The notes beneath the pieces are model-generated. The model made no database searches. It saw nothing but the letters and a program-made list of their open reading frames with translations, and had not been told where the DNA came from. From assembly GCF_900103445.1 (NCBI RefSeq), contig NZ_FNHS01000004.1, positions 62,001 to 126,000 on the forward strand: DNA of 64,000 bases, given 5' to 3'. A program made the translations under genes and the position numbers. This DNA is from Methylobacterium phyllostachyos (lineage in GTDB: Bacteria > Pseudomonadota > Alphaproteobacteria > Rhizobiales > Beijerinckiaceae). Below are positions 46,300 through 56,544 of the stretch, piece after piece. How positions within the stretch are numbered: the stretch's first letter is position 1; every line of letters begins with the position of its first letter.

Positions 46300-48672
46300 C
46301 TACTTGGTGACCACCACCTGCACGTCCCCGTGACGGCGCTGGACCGAGACCGTCACGTCGTCGTCGTAGCGCTGGAAGCGGATGTCGAGATGCGAGCCGC
46401 CGAGCTGGACGTTGTAGAGCGTCACCCCATCGAGGAAGCCCGGCAGGATCGGGTTCTTCAGACGGACGCTGTTGCCCGTGTGGTCGAGTTCGAGCCCGAG
46501 GCACGCCGCCAGGAACGCGAAGGGCGCCGCTGCCGCCCAGGCCTGCGGGCTACAGGCCACCGGATAGGAGACCGGCCCACGCTGCTTCCGGCGCATGAAG
46601 CCACAGAACAGCTCCGGCAGCCGCTTCTGGTCCTGGTAGAGCGACGTGTCGAACATCCCCTGGAAGATGCGCGCCGCCTCGTGCTTGCGGTCGTAGCGGG
46701 CGAGACCCATGGCGATAAGGGCGTTGTCGTGCGGCCAGATCGAGCCGTTGTGGTACGACATCGGGTTGTAGCGCGCCTCGCCCTTGGCGATCGTGCGCAC
46801 GCCCCAGCCGTTGAACCCGTCCTTGCCCAGCAGCGTCTCGGCGACCCGCGCCGCGCGCTCCGGCTTGGCGATGCCGGTGAACAGGGCATGGCCGGCATTG
46901 GACGAGCGCACGGCACACTGCTTCTTCGCGCCGTCGAGGGCCAGCGCGTAGGTGCCGATCTCCTCGTTCCAGAAGGCTTCATCGAACCGCTCGCGCAGGG
47001 CGGCGGCCTGATGCATCAGGCGCTCGGCCATCGGATCGTGACCGAGGAGCGCCGCGAGCTTCGCCATGCCGTGCTTGGCGGCGTAGACGTAGCCCTGGAC
47101 CTCGCAGAGCGCGATTGGCCCCTTGGCGAGTTGGCCGTCAGCGTGGAAGATCGAATCGTGGCTGTCCTTCCAGCCCTGGTTCTCCAGGCCCTTCTCGGTG
47201 TCGCGGGCGTACTCGACGAAGCCGTCGCCGTCCCGGTCGCCGTAGCGGTCCATCCATTCGAGCGCGAGTTCGAGCGCCGGCCAGATCGCCCGGATCGTCT
47301 CCAGATCGCCGGTGACCGCGTAATATTCCCAGGCCAGCATCACAAAGAGCGGCGTGCCGTCGATCGTGCCGTAATAGTGGCGGAACGGCACCTCGCCGAG
47401 CATCGCCATCTCGCCCCGGCGGGTCTCGTGCAGGACCTTGCCGGGCTGCGCGTCGGCCGCCGGATCGACAGCCTTGGCCTGGGTCGAGGCGAGATAGCGC
47501 AGCACGCCGCGGGCGAATTTCGGGTCGATCCAGAGCGCCATCATCGCCGTGATGATGCCGTCACGGCCGAAGACGGTGGAATACCAGGGGATGCCGGCGA
47601 ACGGGTAGATCCCCTCCGGCGTCCGGCTCGCCAGCATGTAGAGGTCGGCCGTGGCCCGGCAAAGCCCCTCGTTGAACTGGTCGTTCGACGAGATGATCGT
47701 GGTGATACCGGCCGTCAAAGCGCGCAGGTCGCGCCGGGAGTCCCGGTAGGCCCGGGCGAAGATCATGCCCTCGCCGAGGTCCTTCGGCTCCCGCCGGGCA
47801 CCCCCTGCATTGGCCGCGAGCGTCAGCTTCGCAGCCGCGTCTTCGCCGACCATCGTGTCGGTTGGCGGCTTGGTGAAGGCCCGGTGCGCCTCGAAGGTCA
47901 CGCGGATGAACAGGGAGGTCTTGCCCTCCGGGGGGAGCGACACGTCGAAGATCGCGCGGCCCGGTTCAATCTGGTCGGGCTTCGGACCGAAATGCAGGGC
48001 GGTGGTCCGCACGATCTCGTCCAGGCCGACATAGCGGAATTGGACCTCCCGATCGCTCGCCACCAGGACGCCGCGCTTGCCGCGCTCCTTCCGGTCGGTC
48101 CCGCGCACCTCGAACAGGTCGCGGAAATCCGCATCGAAGGTCACGGCGATGCGCAGGCGGCGGTGCTTGGAATCGAAGGAGCGCAGGCCGATCCGGTCGT
48201 AGCAGGCGCCGCGGAACAGGAATTTGGTGCGCTCGATCGCGATCGTCTCGCGGGGGATCGAGGTCTCGTCGTGGGCGTCGAGGCGGATGTCGGGCGTCGT
48301 CATGTCGACGCTCAGTGCGCCGTTATCATCCTGCATCACCGAGGAGAGCATCAGCGGGCGCTGGCCCTCGACGGTCACCTCCAGGCGGGACAGGTAGCGC
48401 GTGTCCTGGAAATACAGGCCCTCCGGCCCCGGCTGGACGCCGATATCGCCGTAGGAATCGAGGACGCCGAACGCCTCGCCGAATTTCAGCGAGCGCAGCG
48501 GCCGTTCCACCAGGGAGGTCTGCGCCTCGATGTGGTAGGGCGGCAGCACGTCGTCCGCATCTTGGAATCCGTGTGCCAAACCTGCGCCCGGGGCCGTGTT
48601 CCGGGCCGTCGCCGCGGGATTCATCGCCGTGTGATTCATCGCCTCGTGGGCCGCTGCCGTGTTGTCCGCCAT
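46300..48672 (-). CDS. Amylo-alpha-1,6-glucosidase / glycogen-debranching-type protein
   Basis: A 790-residue glycosidase-like protein. An N-terminal beta-rich GDE_N-type domain (about residues 30-240; FGVLDSYGDIGVQPGPEGL and YFQDTRYLSRLEVTVEGQRP) precedes an (alpha/alpha)6 barrel (about 290-770) with GIPWYSTVFGRDGIITAM, ENQGWKDSHDSIFHADG, PMSYHNGSIWPHDNALIAMG and PELFCGF, which contain the acidic residues expected of debranching-type enzymes. I chose the ATG at 48672 because GGAG lies nine bases before it. It probably follows the upstream glycosyltransferase on one transcript. Substrate is not proven. Confidence 0.87.
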   Translation of the reverse strand: MADNTAAAHEAMNHTAMNPAATARNTAPGAGLAHGFQDADDVLPPYHIEAQTSLVERPLRSLKFGEAFGVLDSYGDIGVQPGPEGLYFQDTRYLSRLEVTVEGQRPLMLSSVMQDDNGALSVDMTTPDIRLDAHDETSIPRETIAIERTKFLFRGACYDRIGLRSFDSKHRRLRIAVTFDADFRDLFEVRGTDRKERGKRGVLVASDREVQFRYVGLDEIVRTTALHFGPKPDQIEPGRAIFDVSLPPEGKTSLFIRVTFEAHRAFTKPPTDTMVGEDAAAKLTLAANAGGARREPKDLGEGMIFARAYRDSRRDLRALTAGITTIISSNDQFNEGLCRATADLYMLASRTPEGIYPFAGIPWYSTVFGRDGIITAMMALWIDPKFARGVLRYLASTQAKAVDPAADAQPGKVLHETRRGEMAMLGEVPFRHYYGTIDGTPLFVMLAWEYYAVTGDLETIRAIWPALELALEWMDRYGDRDGDGFVEYARDTEKGLENQGWKDSHDSIFHADGQLAKGPIALCEVQGYVYAAKHGMAKLAALLGHDPMAERLMHQAAALRERFDEAFWNEEIGTYALALDGAKKQCAVRSSNAGHALFTGIAKPERAARVAETLLGKDGFNGWGVRTIAKGEARYNPMSYHNGSIWPHDNALIAMGLARYDRKHEAARIFQGMFDTSLYQDQKRLPELFCGFMRRKQRGPVSYPVACSPQAWAAAAPFAFLAACLGLELDHTGNSVRLKNPILPGFLDGVTLYNVQLGGSHLDIRFQRYDDDVTVSVQRRHGDVQVVVTK

Positions 48673-48819
48673 GCGGGGCATCTCCGGGTGCTGTGAGGGT
48701 AGGAATCGAAAGGGCCGCCGCACCAATGCTGATGCCGCGGCCCTTGTTCACCTGACGGATGAGTCGCCTTTAAGACGCTAGGCCGGTCCTGGCCGACCTC
48801 GCAAGCCCGATGCCGACGA

Positions 48820-49950
48820 TCAGGCCGGCATGGCGGCGACGGGGATCGCCGGCCGGGCCGAGCCGTTCACCTCGCCATAGGGCTGGCGAAATCCGGACGT
48901 CGGCAGCTTGATCACGTCGGCGCCGCGGCTGAGCAGCTCCTCGTAGGCCGCCACGTACTTCTTGACCATGCACTCGGCCGTGAAGGCGCTCTCGAAGTGG
49001 CGACGCACGCCGGCGCGGCTCATGGTCTTCACCTTGGCGACGGCCGCCACGGCATCGTCCATGGTCTCGCAGAGCACGCCGCTCACGCCGTCCTTGATCA
49101 CCTCCGGCACGGAGCCGTTCCGGAAGGCGATCACCGGCGTGCCGGCCGACATCGCCTCGATCATCACAAGGCCGAAGGGCTCCGGCCAGTCGATCGGGAA
49201 GGCGAGCGCCAGGGCGTTGCCAAGGAAGTCCTTCTTCTGCTCCTCGTTGATCTCGCCGATGAACTCCACCAGCGGGTGATGGATCATCGGCTCGATCTTC
49301 TCGTCCCAGTAATCCTGATCGGCCTTGTCGACCTTCGCGGCGATCTTGAGCGGTGTCCCGGAGCGGATCGCCATCTCGATCGCCCGGTCGGGCCGCTTCT
49401 CGGGCGAGATGCGGCCGAGGAAGGCGAGGTAGCCACCCTTGGCGTCGGCATAATACGGGCAGTTCTGGGCCGGCAGGCCATGATGGATCGTCGCCAGCCA
49501 GTTCGAGGTCGGCGGCATGGGCAGGCGCTGGTTGTCGGAGATCGAGACCAGCGGCATGCCCGTGAAGGTGCGGTAGACCGGCATGAAGTCCGGCACGTCC
49601 AAGCGGCCGTGCATCGTGGTGAGGCACTTGTGGTTCAAGTCCTCGAACATCGGATACTGCAGCAGATCGATGTGGAAGTGCAGGATGTCGAACTCGTGGG
49701 CGCGCCGATGGACCTGATGCAGCATGGCCAGGTGGCTGGCCGTGTGATCCCGGTAGCCGAGCAGGCGCAGGCCTTCCGGCGTGCAGGACGCCAGTTTGGC
49801 AGAGGTCTGTGAGTCGCCGCTTGCGAACAGCGTGACGTCGTGGCCCTGGCGGACCAGTTCTTCAGTAATCCAGCTGACGACGCGCTCGGTGCCGCCGTAG
49901 AACTTCGGAGGAACGGCCTCCGACAACGGAGCGATCTGGGCAATGCGCAC
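48820..49950 (-). CDS. GT4-family glycosyltransferase
   Basis: A 376-residue GT-B fold glycosyltransferase. The N-terminal domain starts RIAQIAPLSEAVPPKFYGGT with ERVVSWITEELVRQGHDVTL; the C-terminal domain has GRISPEKRPDRAIEMA and the donor-site motif EPFGLVMIEAMSAGTPVIAF. Start is GTG at 49950 with AGGAGA at about 49958-49963. It precedes the debranching-type gene by 147 bases on the same strand, suggesting a shared role in a storage or stress glucan; acceptor unknown. Confidence 0.88.
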   Translation of the reverse strand: MRIAQIAPLSEAVPPKFYGGTERVVSWITEELVRQGHDVTLFASGDSQTSAKLASCTPEGLRLLGYRDHTASHLAMLHQVHRRAHEFDILHFHIDLLQYPMFEDLNHKCLTTMHGRLDVPDFMPVYRTFTGMPLVSISDNQRLPMPPTSNWLATIHHGLPAQNCPYYADAKGGYLAFLGRISPEKRPDRAIEMAIRSGTPLKIAAKVDKADQDYWDEKIEPMIHHPLVEFIGEINEEQKKDFLGNALALAFPIDWPEPFGLVMIEAMSAGTPVIAFRNGSVPEVIKDGVSGVLCETMDDAVAAVAKVKTMSRAGVRRHFESAFTAECMVKKYVAAYEELLSRGADVIKLPTSGFRQPYGEVNGSARPAIPVAAMPA

Positions 49951-50376
49951 GGAGTGTCTCCTGGTTGGCCGAATTTGACGGGGGGTCTAACCCTGCCGGC
50001 CTGAGCGGGACATGAATGAAACTGACGGCTAAGGTTATGGTTCCTGGGCCCCCCGCTGTCGCGCACCGTTTTGTGCAGTGCGCTCGCTGTCCCCGAATTC
50101 CTCCGAATCACCACGGCCGGCAGCTTGGACCGAAACAGGGACCGACCCCCTCCGTTCCGTCGGTCACCGAGGTGTGTCCGGCAAGCGCTGCGGGTCCACC
50201 CCGCGGCGCGGGCGTTGCCGCCGCGTCAGCTTTCTGTCATAAGCCGCCCCGCGTCGAACCGCCCGGCCGATAGGGCTGCCGTGGCGGTTCGTGCTGCTCC
50301 ACCAGAAGCATCTTTGCGCGCTCCCCCACCGACCTTCGCGGGTCGGCCGGACGGAGTTTCGCCAACGGAGAGCCAA
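49951..50376. other. Divergent gap upstream of rpmI
   Basis: About 426 bases between the glycosyltransferase start and rpmI. The rpmI side should carry the ribosomal-protein promoter and a leader. I saw no clear -10/-35 pair and no convincing structured leader by eye. GGAG at 50367-50370 serves rpmI. Confidence 0.4.
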
Positions 50377-50580
50377 ATGCCCAAGCTGAAGACCAAATCG
50401 GGCGCCAAGAAGCGCTTCAAGATCACCGGCACCGGCAAGGTGATGTACGCCCAGGCCGGCAAGCGCCACGGGATGATCAAGCGGACGACCAAGCAGATCC
50501 GCAACCTGCGCGGCACCACGACCCTGTTCGAGGGCGATGCCGCCAACGTGAAGAAGTACTTCCTGCCGAACGCGCGGTAA
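50377..50580 (+). CDS. rpmI: 50S ribosomal protein L35
   Basis: A 67-residue basic ribosomal protein with the family pattern [39 protein letters not shown] and a C-terminal KKYFLPNAR. The ATG at 50377 follows a GGAG site. rplT follows after 51 bases. The usual upstream partner, infC, is 6 kb away on the other strand. Confidence 0.98.
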
Positions 50581-50631
50581 GTCTCTCCACACCCGTTGCC
50601 ACTGTCTTTCGTCGAATCCAGGAGATAACCG

Positions 50632-51009
50632 ATGGCCCGCGTCAAACGCGGCGTGACCAGTCACGCGAAGCACAAGAAGGTTCTGAAGGCCGCCAAGGGC
50701 TATTATGGCCGGCGCAAGAATACGATCCGCATCGCCAAGCAGGCGGTCGAGAAGGGCATGCAGTATGCCTACCGCGACCGTAAGAACAAGAAGCGCACGT
50801 TCCGCGCCCTCTGGATCCAGCGTCTCAACGCGGCGGTTCGCGAGCACGGCCTGACCTATTCGCGCTTCATCGACGGCTTGGCGAAGTCCGGCATCGTCGT
50901 CGATCGCAAGGCCCTGTCGGAGCTGGCGATCCACGAGCCGGCGAGCTTTGCCGCCGTCGTCGAGAAGGCCAAGGCCGCGCTGCCTCAGACCACCGCCAAG
51001 GCCGCCTGA
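50632..51009 (+). CDS. rplT: 50S ribosomal protein L20
   Basis: A 125-residue RNA-binding protein of the large subunit: [60 protein letters not shown] and [21 protein letters not shown]. Ribosome site AGGAG precedes the ATG. In other bacteria L20 represses its own operon by binding the leader RNA. A strong hairpin follows. Confidence 0.98.
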   Translation: MARVKRGVTSHAKHKKVLKAAKGYYGRRKNTIRIAKQAVEKGMQYAYRDRKNKKRTFRALWIQRLNAAVREHGLTYSRFIDGLAKSGIVVDRKALSELAIHEPASFAAVVEKAKAALPQTTAKAA

Positions 51010-51034
51010 TCCAGGCCCACGGCGAGACGCACGG

Positions 51035-51064
51035 AAGGCGCGGTTCCCCCAGGAGCCGCGCCTT
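51035..51064 (+). terminator. Terminator or attenuator between rplT and pheS
   Basis: A 13-bp stem, aaggcgcggttcc with ggagccgcgcctt (one G-U pair), and a 4-base loop, 25 bases after rplT, followed by cgtcgttt. It may end the rpmI-rplT transcript or attenuate transcription into pheS. Confidence 0.7.
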
Positions 51065-51158
51065 CGTCGTTTGAGACGCCCCGCGCTTGCGCCGGGCGTC
51101 ACAACGCGCGAGAGCACGCCGCAAAGGCGTTCTCCGCCAACCCTGTTTGATGACAGCG

Positions 51159-52241
51159 ATGACCGATCTCGACAGCCTCGAACGCGATCTCCTGGCCCAG
51201 GTATCGGCGGCCTCCGACGAAGCGGCCCTCGATGCCGTGCGCGTTGCCGCTCTGGGCAAGAAGGGCAGCGTCTCGGATCTGCTGAAGACGCTGGGGTCGA
51301 TGACGCCCGACGAGCGCAAGGAGCGCGGGCCCCTGATCAACGGCCTGCGCGACCGGGTTCAGGGCGCCGTCACCGCGCGCAAGACCGAACTCGCCGAGGC
51401 TGCGCTCGAGGCCCGCCTCGCCTCCGAGCGGGTCGACGTCACCCTGCCGGTCCGCGAGGCGCCGGAGGTGCGCGGCCGGATCCACCCGATCTCCCAGGTG
51501 ATCGACGAGATCACCGCGATCTTCGCCGATATGGGCTTCGCGGTCGCCGAGGGGCCGGACATCGAGACGGACGAGCTGAACTTCACCGCCCTCAACTTCC
51601 CGCCCGGTCACCCGGCCCGGGAGATGCACGACACCTTCTTCCTGGCCCCCGACCGGGACGGGAAGCGCAAGGTGCTGCGCACCCACACCTCCCCCGTGCA
51701 GGTGCGGACGATGCGGGCGCAGACGCCGCCGATCCGGGTGATCATCCCGGGCCGGACCTACCGGCACGATTCTGACCAGACCCACACGCCGATGTTCCAT
51801 CAGGTCGAGGGGCTGGTGATCGACACGAGCGCCAACATCGCCAACCTGAAATGGGTGCTGGAGGAGTTCTGCAAGGCGTTCTTCGAGGTGGAGGGCGTGA
51901 AGATGCGCTTCCGCCCCTCCTTCTTCCCGTTCACCGAGCCGTCCGCGGAGGTGGATATCCAGTGCTCGCGCAAGGGCGGCGAGATCCGCTTCGGCGAGGG
52001 CGACGACTGGCTGGAGATCCTGGGTTGCGGGATGGTCCACCCGAACGTGCTGCGGAACTGCGGGCTCGACCCGGACACCGTGCAGGGCTTCGCCTTCGGG
52101 GTCGGCATCGACCGCATCGCCATGCTCAAATACGGCATGCCGGACCTGCGCCCGTTCTTCGAGGCGGATGTCCGTTGGCTGGATCATTACGGGTTCCGGC
52201 CGCTCGACGTGCCGAGCCTCGTGGGCGGTCTCACCGGCTGA
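51159..52241 (+). CDS. pheS: Phenylalanine-tRNA ligase alpha subunit
   Basis: Catalytic chain (360 residues) of the heterotetrameric class II enzyme. The N-terminal coiled coil (residues about 1-90) contains [18 protein letters not shown]; motif 1 region [19 protein letters not shown], then [18 protein letters not shown], motif 2 [20 protein letters not shown] and motif 3 [20 protein letters not shown]. The ATG at 51159 was chosen; an ATG three codons upstream is possible. pheT follows after 95 bases. Confidence 0.97.
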   Translation: MTDLDSLERDLLAQVSAASDEAALDAVRVAALGKKGSVSDLLKTLGSMTPDERKERGPLINGLRDRVQGAVTARKTELAEAALEARLASERVDVTLPVREAPEVRGRIHPISQVIDEITAIFADMGFAVAEGPDIETDELNFTALNFPPGHPAREMHDTFFLAPDRDGKRKVLRTHTSPVQVRTMRAQTPPIRVIIPGRTYRHDSDQTHTPMFHQVEGLVIDTSANIANLKWVLEEFCKAFFEVEGVKMRFRPSFFPFTEPSAEVDIQCSRKGGEIRFGEGDDWLEILGCGMVHPNVLRNCGLDPDTVQGFAFGVGIDRIAMLKYGMPDLRPFFEADVRWLDHYGFRPLDVPSLVGGLTG

Positions 52242-52336
52242 GCCGTCCGGCCTAGCCGTGGCCACCCGGCTCTGGTCACGGCCCCACGATCCTGTTCATC
52301 CGACGGTCGAGCCCGCTAGGCTCTCGAAGGTCCATC

Positions 52337-54757
52337 ATGAAATTCACCCTCTCCTGGCTCAAGGACCACCTCGACACCGAGGCCTCCCTCGACACCATCG
52401 CCGAGACGCTGACGCGGATCGGCCTGGAGGTGGAGGGCGTCGAGGACAAGGCCGCCGCGCTCAAACCCTACGTCGTCGCAAAAATCCTGACGGCGGAGCA
52501 GCATCCGAATGCCGACCGGCTGCGCGTCTGCACGGTGGAGACCGGCGCCGGCGCGCCGGTGCAGGTGGTCTGCGGCGCCCCGAACGCGCGCGCGGGCCTC
52601 GTCTCCGTCTTCGCGCCGCCGGGCACTTATGTCCCGGGCAAGAACATCACCCTGTCGGTCGGCACGATCCGGGGCGTCGAGAGCCGCGGCATGCTGTGCT
52701 CGGGGGCCGAGCTCGGCCTCGGCGAGGACCATGATGGCATCCTTGAGCTGCCCGCCGACGCGCCGGTCGGCCAGCCCTACGCGCTCTATGCCGGGCTCGA
52801 CGATCCGGTCATCGAGATCAACCTGACGCCGAACCGGTCGGACTGCACCTCGATCCACGGCATCGCCCGCGACCTCGCGGCGGCCGGGATCGGCACGCTC
52901 AAGGGCGAGCCGATCCCGGCTGTGCGCGGCGACGGCCCTTGCCCTGTCGGGGTCGAGCTGGCCTTCGAGCCGGCGGATCGGCACCTCTGCCCGCTCTTCG
53001 CCCTGCGGCTGGTGCGCGGGGTGAAGAACGGCCCCTCCCCGGCCTGGATGCAGGCGCGCCTGCGCGCCATCGGCCTGCGCCCCATCAACGCGCTGGTCGA
53101 CATCACCAACTACGTCACCTTCGACCGCGGCCGGCCGCTGCACGTGTTCGACGCCGCCAAGGTGTCGGGCGGCCTCGTGGTGCGCCGCGCCCGGGACGGT
53201 GAGAGCCTGCTGGCCCTCGACGGGCGCACCCACGCGCTCACCGACGAGACCGTGGTGATCGCCGACGGGAACGGGGTCGAGTCGATCGCCGGCATCATGG
53301 GCGGCCAAGCCTCGGGCTGCGACGAGACCACCACGGACGTGCTGATTGAATCGGCCCTGTGGGATCCGACCAATATCGCGCAATCCGGCCGGCGCCTCGG
53401 CATCATCACCGATGCCCGCTACCGGTTCGAGCGCGGCGTCGATCCGGCCTTCACCTTGCCGGGCCTCGATCTGGCGACGCGCCTCGTGGTCGATCTCTGC
53501 GGTGGCACACCGAGCGAGGCGCAGGTCGCCGGCGAGCCACCCGAATCCGAGCGGAGCGTCGATTTCCCCTGGAGCGAGGTCCGCCGCCTCGCCGGCCTCG
53601 ACGTGCCACAGCCCGAGATGACGACCATCCTGGAGACGCTGGGCTTCCACGTCTCGGGTACTGGCGACCGGGTGACGGTGCGCACGCCGTCCTGGCGGCC
53701 CGACGTGGAGGGCAAGGCCGACCTCGTGGAGGAGGTCGTGCGGATCGCCGGCCTCGACCGCATCGAAGCCAAGCCGCTGCCGCGTCTGGCCGATGTGGGC
53801 GGCGCGCTGCTCACCGTGATGCAGAAGCGCACGCGTACCGCCAAGCGTGCCCTGGCGAGCCGCGGCCTGATGGAGGCCGTGACGTGGTCCTTCGTCCCGC
53901 ACGACGACGCCGTCCTGTTCGGCGGCGGCGGTCCCGATCTGGCCCTGGCCAACCCCATCGCCTCCGACCTGTCGGACATGCGCCCGAGCCTCGTGCCGGG
54001 CCTGCTGCGCGCCGCGCAACGCAACGCCGACCGCGGCTACCCGGACGCCACCCTGTTCGAGGTCGGCCAGTGCTTCGCCTCCGACGAGCCGGAGGGGCAG
54101 ACGATCCGCGCTGCGGCGGTGCGCCGGGGCAGCGCCACCCTCGCGGGGGCCGGCCGCCACTGGGACGGGGCGACGGATATCGTGGACGCGTTCGACGCCA
54201 AGGCCGATGCCCTGGCCCTGCTCGGCAGCCTCGGCGTGCCGACCGGCGGCCTGCAGGTGACGGCCGGCGGCCCGTCCTGGCTGCATCCCGGCCGCTCGGG
54301 AACCCTGCGCTTCGGCCCGAAGACCGAGATCGGCTGGTTCGGCGAGGTACACCCGCGCACACTCCAGGCCCTCGACCTCAAGGGCAGCCTCGTCGCCTTC
54401 GAGATCGTGCTGGATGCTCTGCCTCTGCCGAAGCACAAGCCGACCAAGGTCAAGCCGGCGCTCGCGCTCTCCGAGTTCCAGCCCCTGTCACGCGACTTCG
54501 CCTTCGTAGTCGGCCGCGACGTGCCGGCCGGCGACATCGTGAAGGCCGCTCAGAACGCCGAGCGCAAGCTGGTGACGGGCGTCGATGTGTTCGACCTCTA
54601 CGAGGGGCCGGGCGTGCCGGAGGGTGCGAAGTCGGTGGCGATCGCGGTCCGGCTGCAGCCGGTGGACCGCACGCTGACCGATGCCGAGATCGAGGCCGTG
54701 AGCGCCAAGATCGTCGCCGAGGTCTCGCGCCGGACCGGCGCGACGCTTCGGGCCTGA
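52337..54757 (+). CDS. pheT: Phenylalanine-tRNA ligase beta subunit
   Basis: An 806-residue subunit. In order: start [11 protein letters not shown], tRNA-binding OB domain (about 40-150; [15 protein letters not shown]), B3/B4 editing domain, B5 DNA-binding-like domain, the degenerate synthetase core ([19 protein letters not shown]) and the C-terminal anticodon-binding domain ([20 protein letters not shown]). Length matches the family. The next gene begins eight bases after the stop. Confidence 0.97.
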   Translation: MKFTLSWLKDHLDTEASLDTIAETLTRIGLEVEGVEDKAAALKPYVVAKILTAEQHPNADRLRVCTVETGAGAPVQVVCGAPNARAGLVSVFAPPGTYVPGKNITLSVGTIRGVESRGMLCSGAELGLGEDHDGILELPADAPVGQPYALYAGLDDPVIEINLTPNRSDCTSIHGIARDLAAAGIGTLKGEPIPAVRGDGPCPVGVELAFEPADRHLCPLFALRLVRGVKNGPSPAWMQARLRAIGLRPINALVDITNYVTFDRGRPLHVFDAAKVSGGLVVRRARDGESLLALDGRTHALTDETVVIADGNGVESIAGIMGGQASGCDETTTDVLIESALWDPTNIAQSGRRLGIITDARYRFERGVDPAFTLPGLDLATRLVVDLCGGTPSEAQVAGEPPESERSVDFPWSEVRRLAGLDVPQPEMTTILETLGFHVSGTGDRVTVRTPSWRPDVEGKADLVEEVVRIAGLDRIEAKPLPRLADVGGALLTVMQKRTRTAKRALASRGLMEAVTWSFVPHDDAVLFGGGGPDLALANPIASDLSDMRPSLVPGLLRAAQRNADRGYPDATLFEVGQCFASDEPEGQTIRAAAVRRGSATLAGAGRHWDGATDIVDAFDAKADALALLGSLGVPTGGLQVTAGGPSWLHPGRSGTLRFGPKTEIGWFGEVHPRTLQALDLKGSLVAFEIVLDALPLPKHKPTKVKPALALSEFQPLSRDFAFVVGRDVPAGDIVKAAQNAERKLVTGVDVFDLYEGPGVPEGAKSVAIAVRLQPVDRTLTDAEIEAVSAKIVAEVSRRTGATLRA

Positions 54758-54765
54758 GAAGCAGC

Positions 54766-55647
54766 ATGGACCGGACCGCTCTTCTCATCGCGGATCTTGC
54801 GGCGGCCGAGCACCGGCCGACCGCGGCTCTGCGCGAGGCCGTGAAGCATCCAGCCGCGATCGCCGAGGCGACGCTGCCGCTGCTCGAGAAGGCGGCAGAT
54901 GAGCGCGAGCTGACCCCGGAGGAGACCAACCTCCTGTTCTGGGGCCTGCACGTCATGGCGCAGGCCCGGGACACGCGGGCCCTCGCGCCGCTGCTGCGCC
55001 TCCTGCGGCAGGACGAAGAGAGCCTCGACGCCGTTCTCGGTGACGCCCTTACGGCGACCCTGGCCAAGGTCCTGGCGAGCCTGTTCGATGGCGATCCGCA
55101 GCCGCTGTTCCGCCTGATCCTCGACAGCACGGTCGACGATTTCGCCCGCATGGCGCTGCTCTGCGCCTGCACCTTCCTGACCCTGGAGGGCCGGATCGAC
55201 CGCGCCGCGATGCACGACCTCCTCGTCCGGTTCGACGATGCGCAGGCCGCCGTTGAGGAGGCGACGGCCTGGACCGGTTGGGAAGAGACGATCGCCCATC
55301 TCGGCTTCCGGGACCTCGCCCCCCGGGTTGCGGCGGCCCGCGCTGACGGACGCATCACCGATGAGGTCAGCGACGCGGAGTGGTTCAAGGAAGCCCTGCG
55401 CAAGGCCGAGACGAAGCCGAACGACCGGGACCGGCTTGGCCCCTACCAGTACGGCTATCTGGACGATGCGGTCGAAGCCCTCGACTGGACCGTCGAGGGG
55501 GCGGGGGAGCCGCAGCGCAACCCGTTCAAGGATGTCGGCCGCAACGACCCCTGCCCCTGCGGCTCGGGCAAGAAGTTCAAGAAATGCTGCCTCGGCAAGG
55601 AGCAGGCCGAAGGCCCCTGGATGCCGCCCGGATCGCTACTCGGCTGA
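54766..55647 (+). CDS. DUF1186 protein with C-terminal SEC-C zinc motif
   Basis: A 293-residue helical protein, mostly the DUF1186 type (LREAVKHPAAIAEATLPLLE, LLFWGLHVMAQARDTRALAP, EWFKEALRK), ending in a SEC-C zinc-binding motif, GRNDPCPCGSGKKFKKCC. SEC-C motifs are known from SecA, where they bind zinc and SecB or ribosomes; the role here is unknown. It starts eight bases after pheT and overlaps the convergent ThiF-type gene by 12 bases. Confidence 0.85.
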   Translation: MDRTALLIADLAAAEHRPTAALREAVKHPAAIAEATLPLLEKAADERELTPEETNLLFWGLHVMAQARDTRALAPLLRLLRQDEESLDAVLGDALTATLAKVLASLFDGDPQPLFRLILDSTVDDFARMALLCACTFLTLEGRIDRAAMHDLLVRFDDAQAAVEEATAWTGWEETIAHLGFRDLAPRVAAARADGRITDEVSDAEWFKEALRKAETKPNDRDRLGPYQYGYLDDAVEALDWTVEGAGEPQRNPFKDVGRNDPCPCGSGKKFKKCCLGKEQAEGPWMPPGSLLG

Positions 55648-56421
55648 GACGCTGGTTCCACTGAGGGGATTCTCCGGATCCCAGCCGTAGTGCAGCGTCT
55701 CGAACCGCATCGAGCGCGCATCCACCATCAGCAGGCGGCCGACCAGGGGCTCGCCGAAATCCGTCACCGCCCGGATGACCTCCATGGCCATCAGCGAGCC
55801 CATTACGCCCGCGAGCGCCCCCAAGACGCCCGCCTCAGCGCAGGCGGGAACGCTGCCGGGTGGCGGTGGGCTCGGGAACAGGCAGCGATAGGTCGGGTTC
55901 GGGGTACCGTCCGGCCCGCTCTCGTGCGCCCGGATCGTGGTGAGCGTCCCGTCGAAACGGCCGAGGGCCGCCGTCACCAGCGGACGGCGGGCGTGGAAGC
56001 AGGCATCCGAGACGGCATAGCGGGTGGCGAAATTATCGGAGCCGTCCGCCACGACATCGTAGTCGGCGATCAACGGGACCGCGTTGTCGGGATCGATGCG
56101 GATGGGGTGTGGAATCACCGCGACATGCGGGTTGAGCCGCGCGACCGCCTCGGCGGCGCTCTCGACCTTCAGCCGGCCGAGATCTGGCGTGCCGTGGATC
56201 ACCTGCCGCTGCAGGTTCGACAGGGAGACCGTGTCGTCATCGACGAGGCCGATCGTGCCGATTCCGGCCGCCGCGAGGTACTGGATCAGCGGTGCTCCGA
56301 GGCCGCCCGCGCCGATGACGAGCACCCGGGCCGCCTTGAGCCGCGCCTGCCCGGGGCCGCCGACCTCAGCCAGGACGAGGTGGCGGGCGTAGCGTTCGAT
56401 TTCGTCGGACGAGAGGGCCAT
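55636..56421 (-). CDS. moeB: ThiF/MoeB-family adenylyltransferase
   Basis: An E1-like enzyme (261 residues) that adenylates the C-terminal Gly of a sulfur carrier, MoaD-like for MoeB or ThiS-like for ThiF. Nucleotide-binding segment is VLVIGAGGLGAPLIQYLAAA, then DDDTVSLSNLQRQVIH with the Arg finger, the VADGSDNFATRYAVSDAC region and the Cys in VPACAEAGVLGAL. The zinc CxxC pairs of E. coli MoeB are not visible and the C-terminus ends WDPENPLSG where homologues often have CPxCG. ATG 56421 chosen over one 11 codons upstream. MoeB is more likely than ThiF, but this is not certain. Confidence 0.82.
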   Translation of the reverse strand: MALSSDEIERYARHLVLAEVGGPGQARLKAARVLVIGAGGLGAPLIQYLAAAGIGTIGLVDDDTVSLSNLQRQVIHGTPDLGRLKVESAAEAVARLNPHVAVIPHPIRIDPDNAVPLIADYDVVADGSDNFATRYAVSDACFHARRPLVTAALGRFDGTLTTIRAHESGPDGTPNPTYRCLFPSPPPPGSVPACAEAGVLGALAGVMGSLMAMEVIRAVTDFGEPLVGRLLMVDARSMRFETLHYGWDPENPLSGTSVSAE

Positions 56422-56489
56422 GCGGCAGCCCCATAGTCCTTCGCGGCGGCGCACGGAAGCAGCGCCAGGACGAATCGTCAGAATCGGCG

Positions 56490-56509
56490 CTGGGGCGAAG
56501 GGGCCCCAG
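56490..56509 (-). terminator. Terminator-like hairpin after infC
   Basis: Stem ctggggc / gccccag (7 bp, 6-base loop) located 36 bases past the infC stop on the minus strand. It lies between infC and the ThiF-type gene and could separate the two transcripts. Confidence 0.5.
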
Positions 56510-56544
56510 AGCCATGGTTCAGCAGCGAAGAGGAGGGGCGACGC

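Noticed and set aside
46330-48696. 788-codon plus-strand open frame antisense to the debranching-type gene
   Set aside because: Composition typical of the complementary frame of a GC-rich gene (Val/Arg/Glu/Ala repeats), no domain seen.
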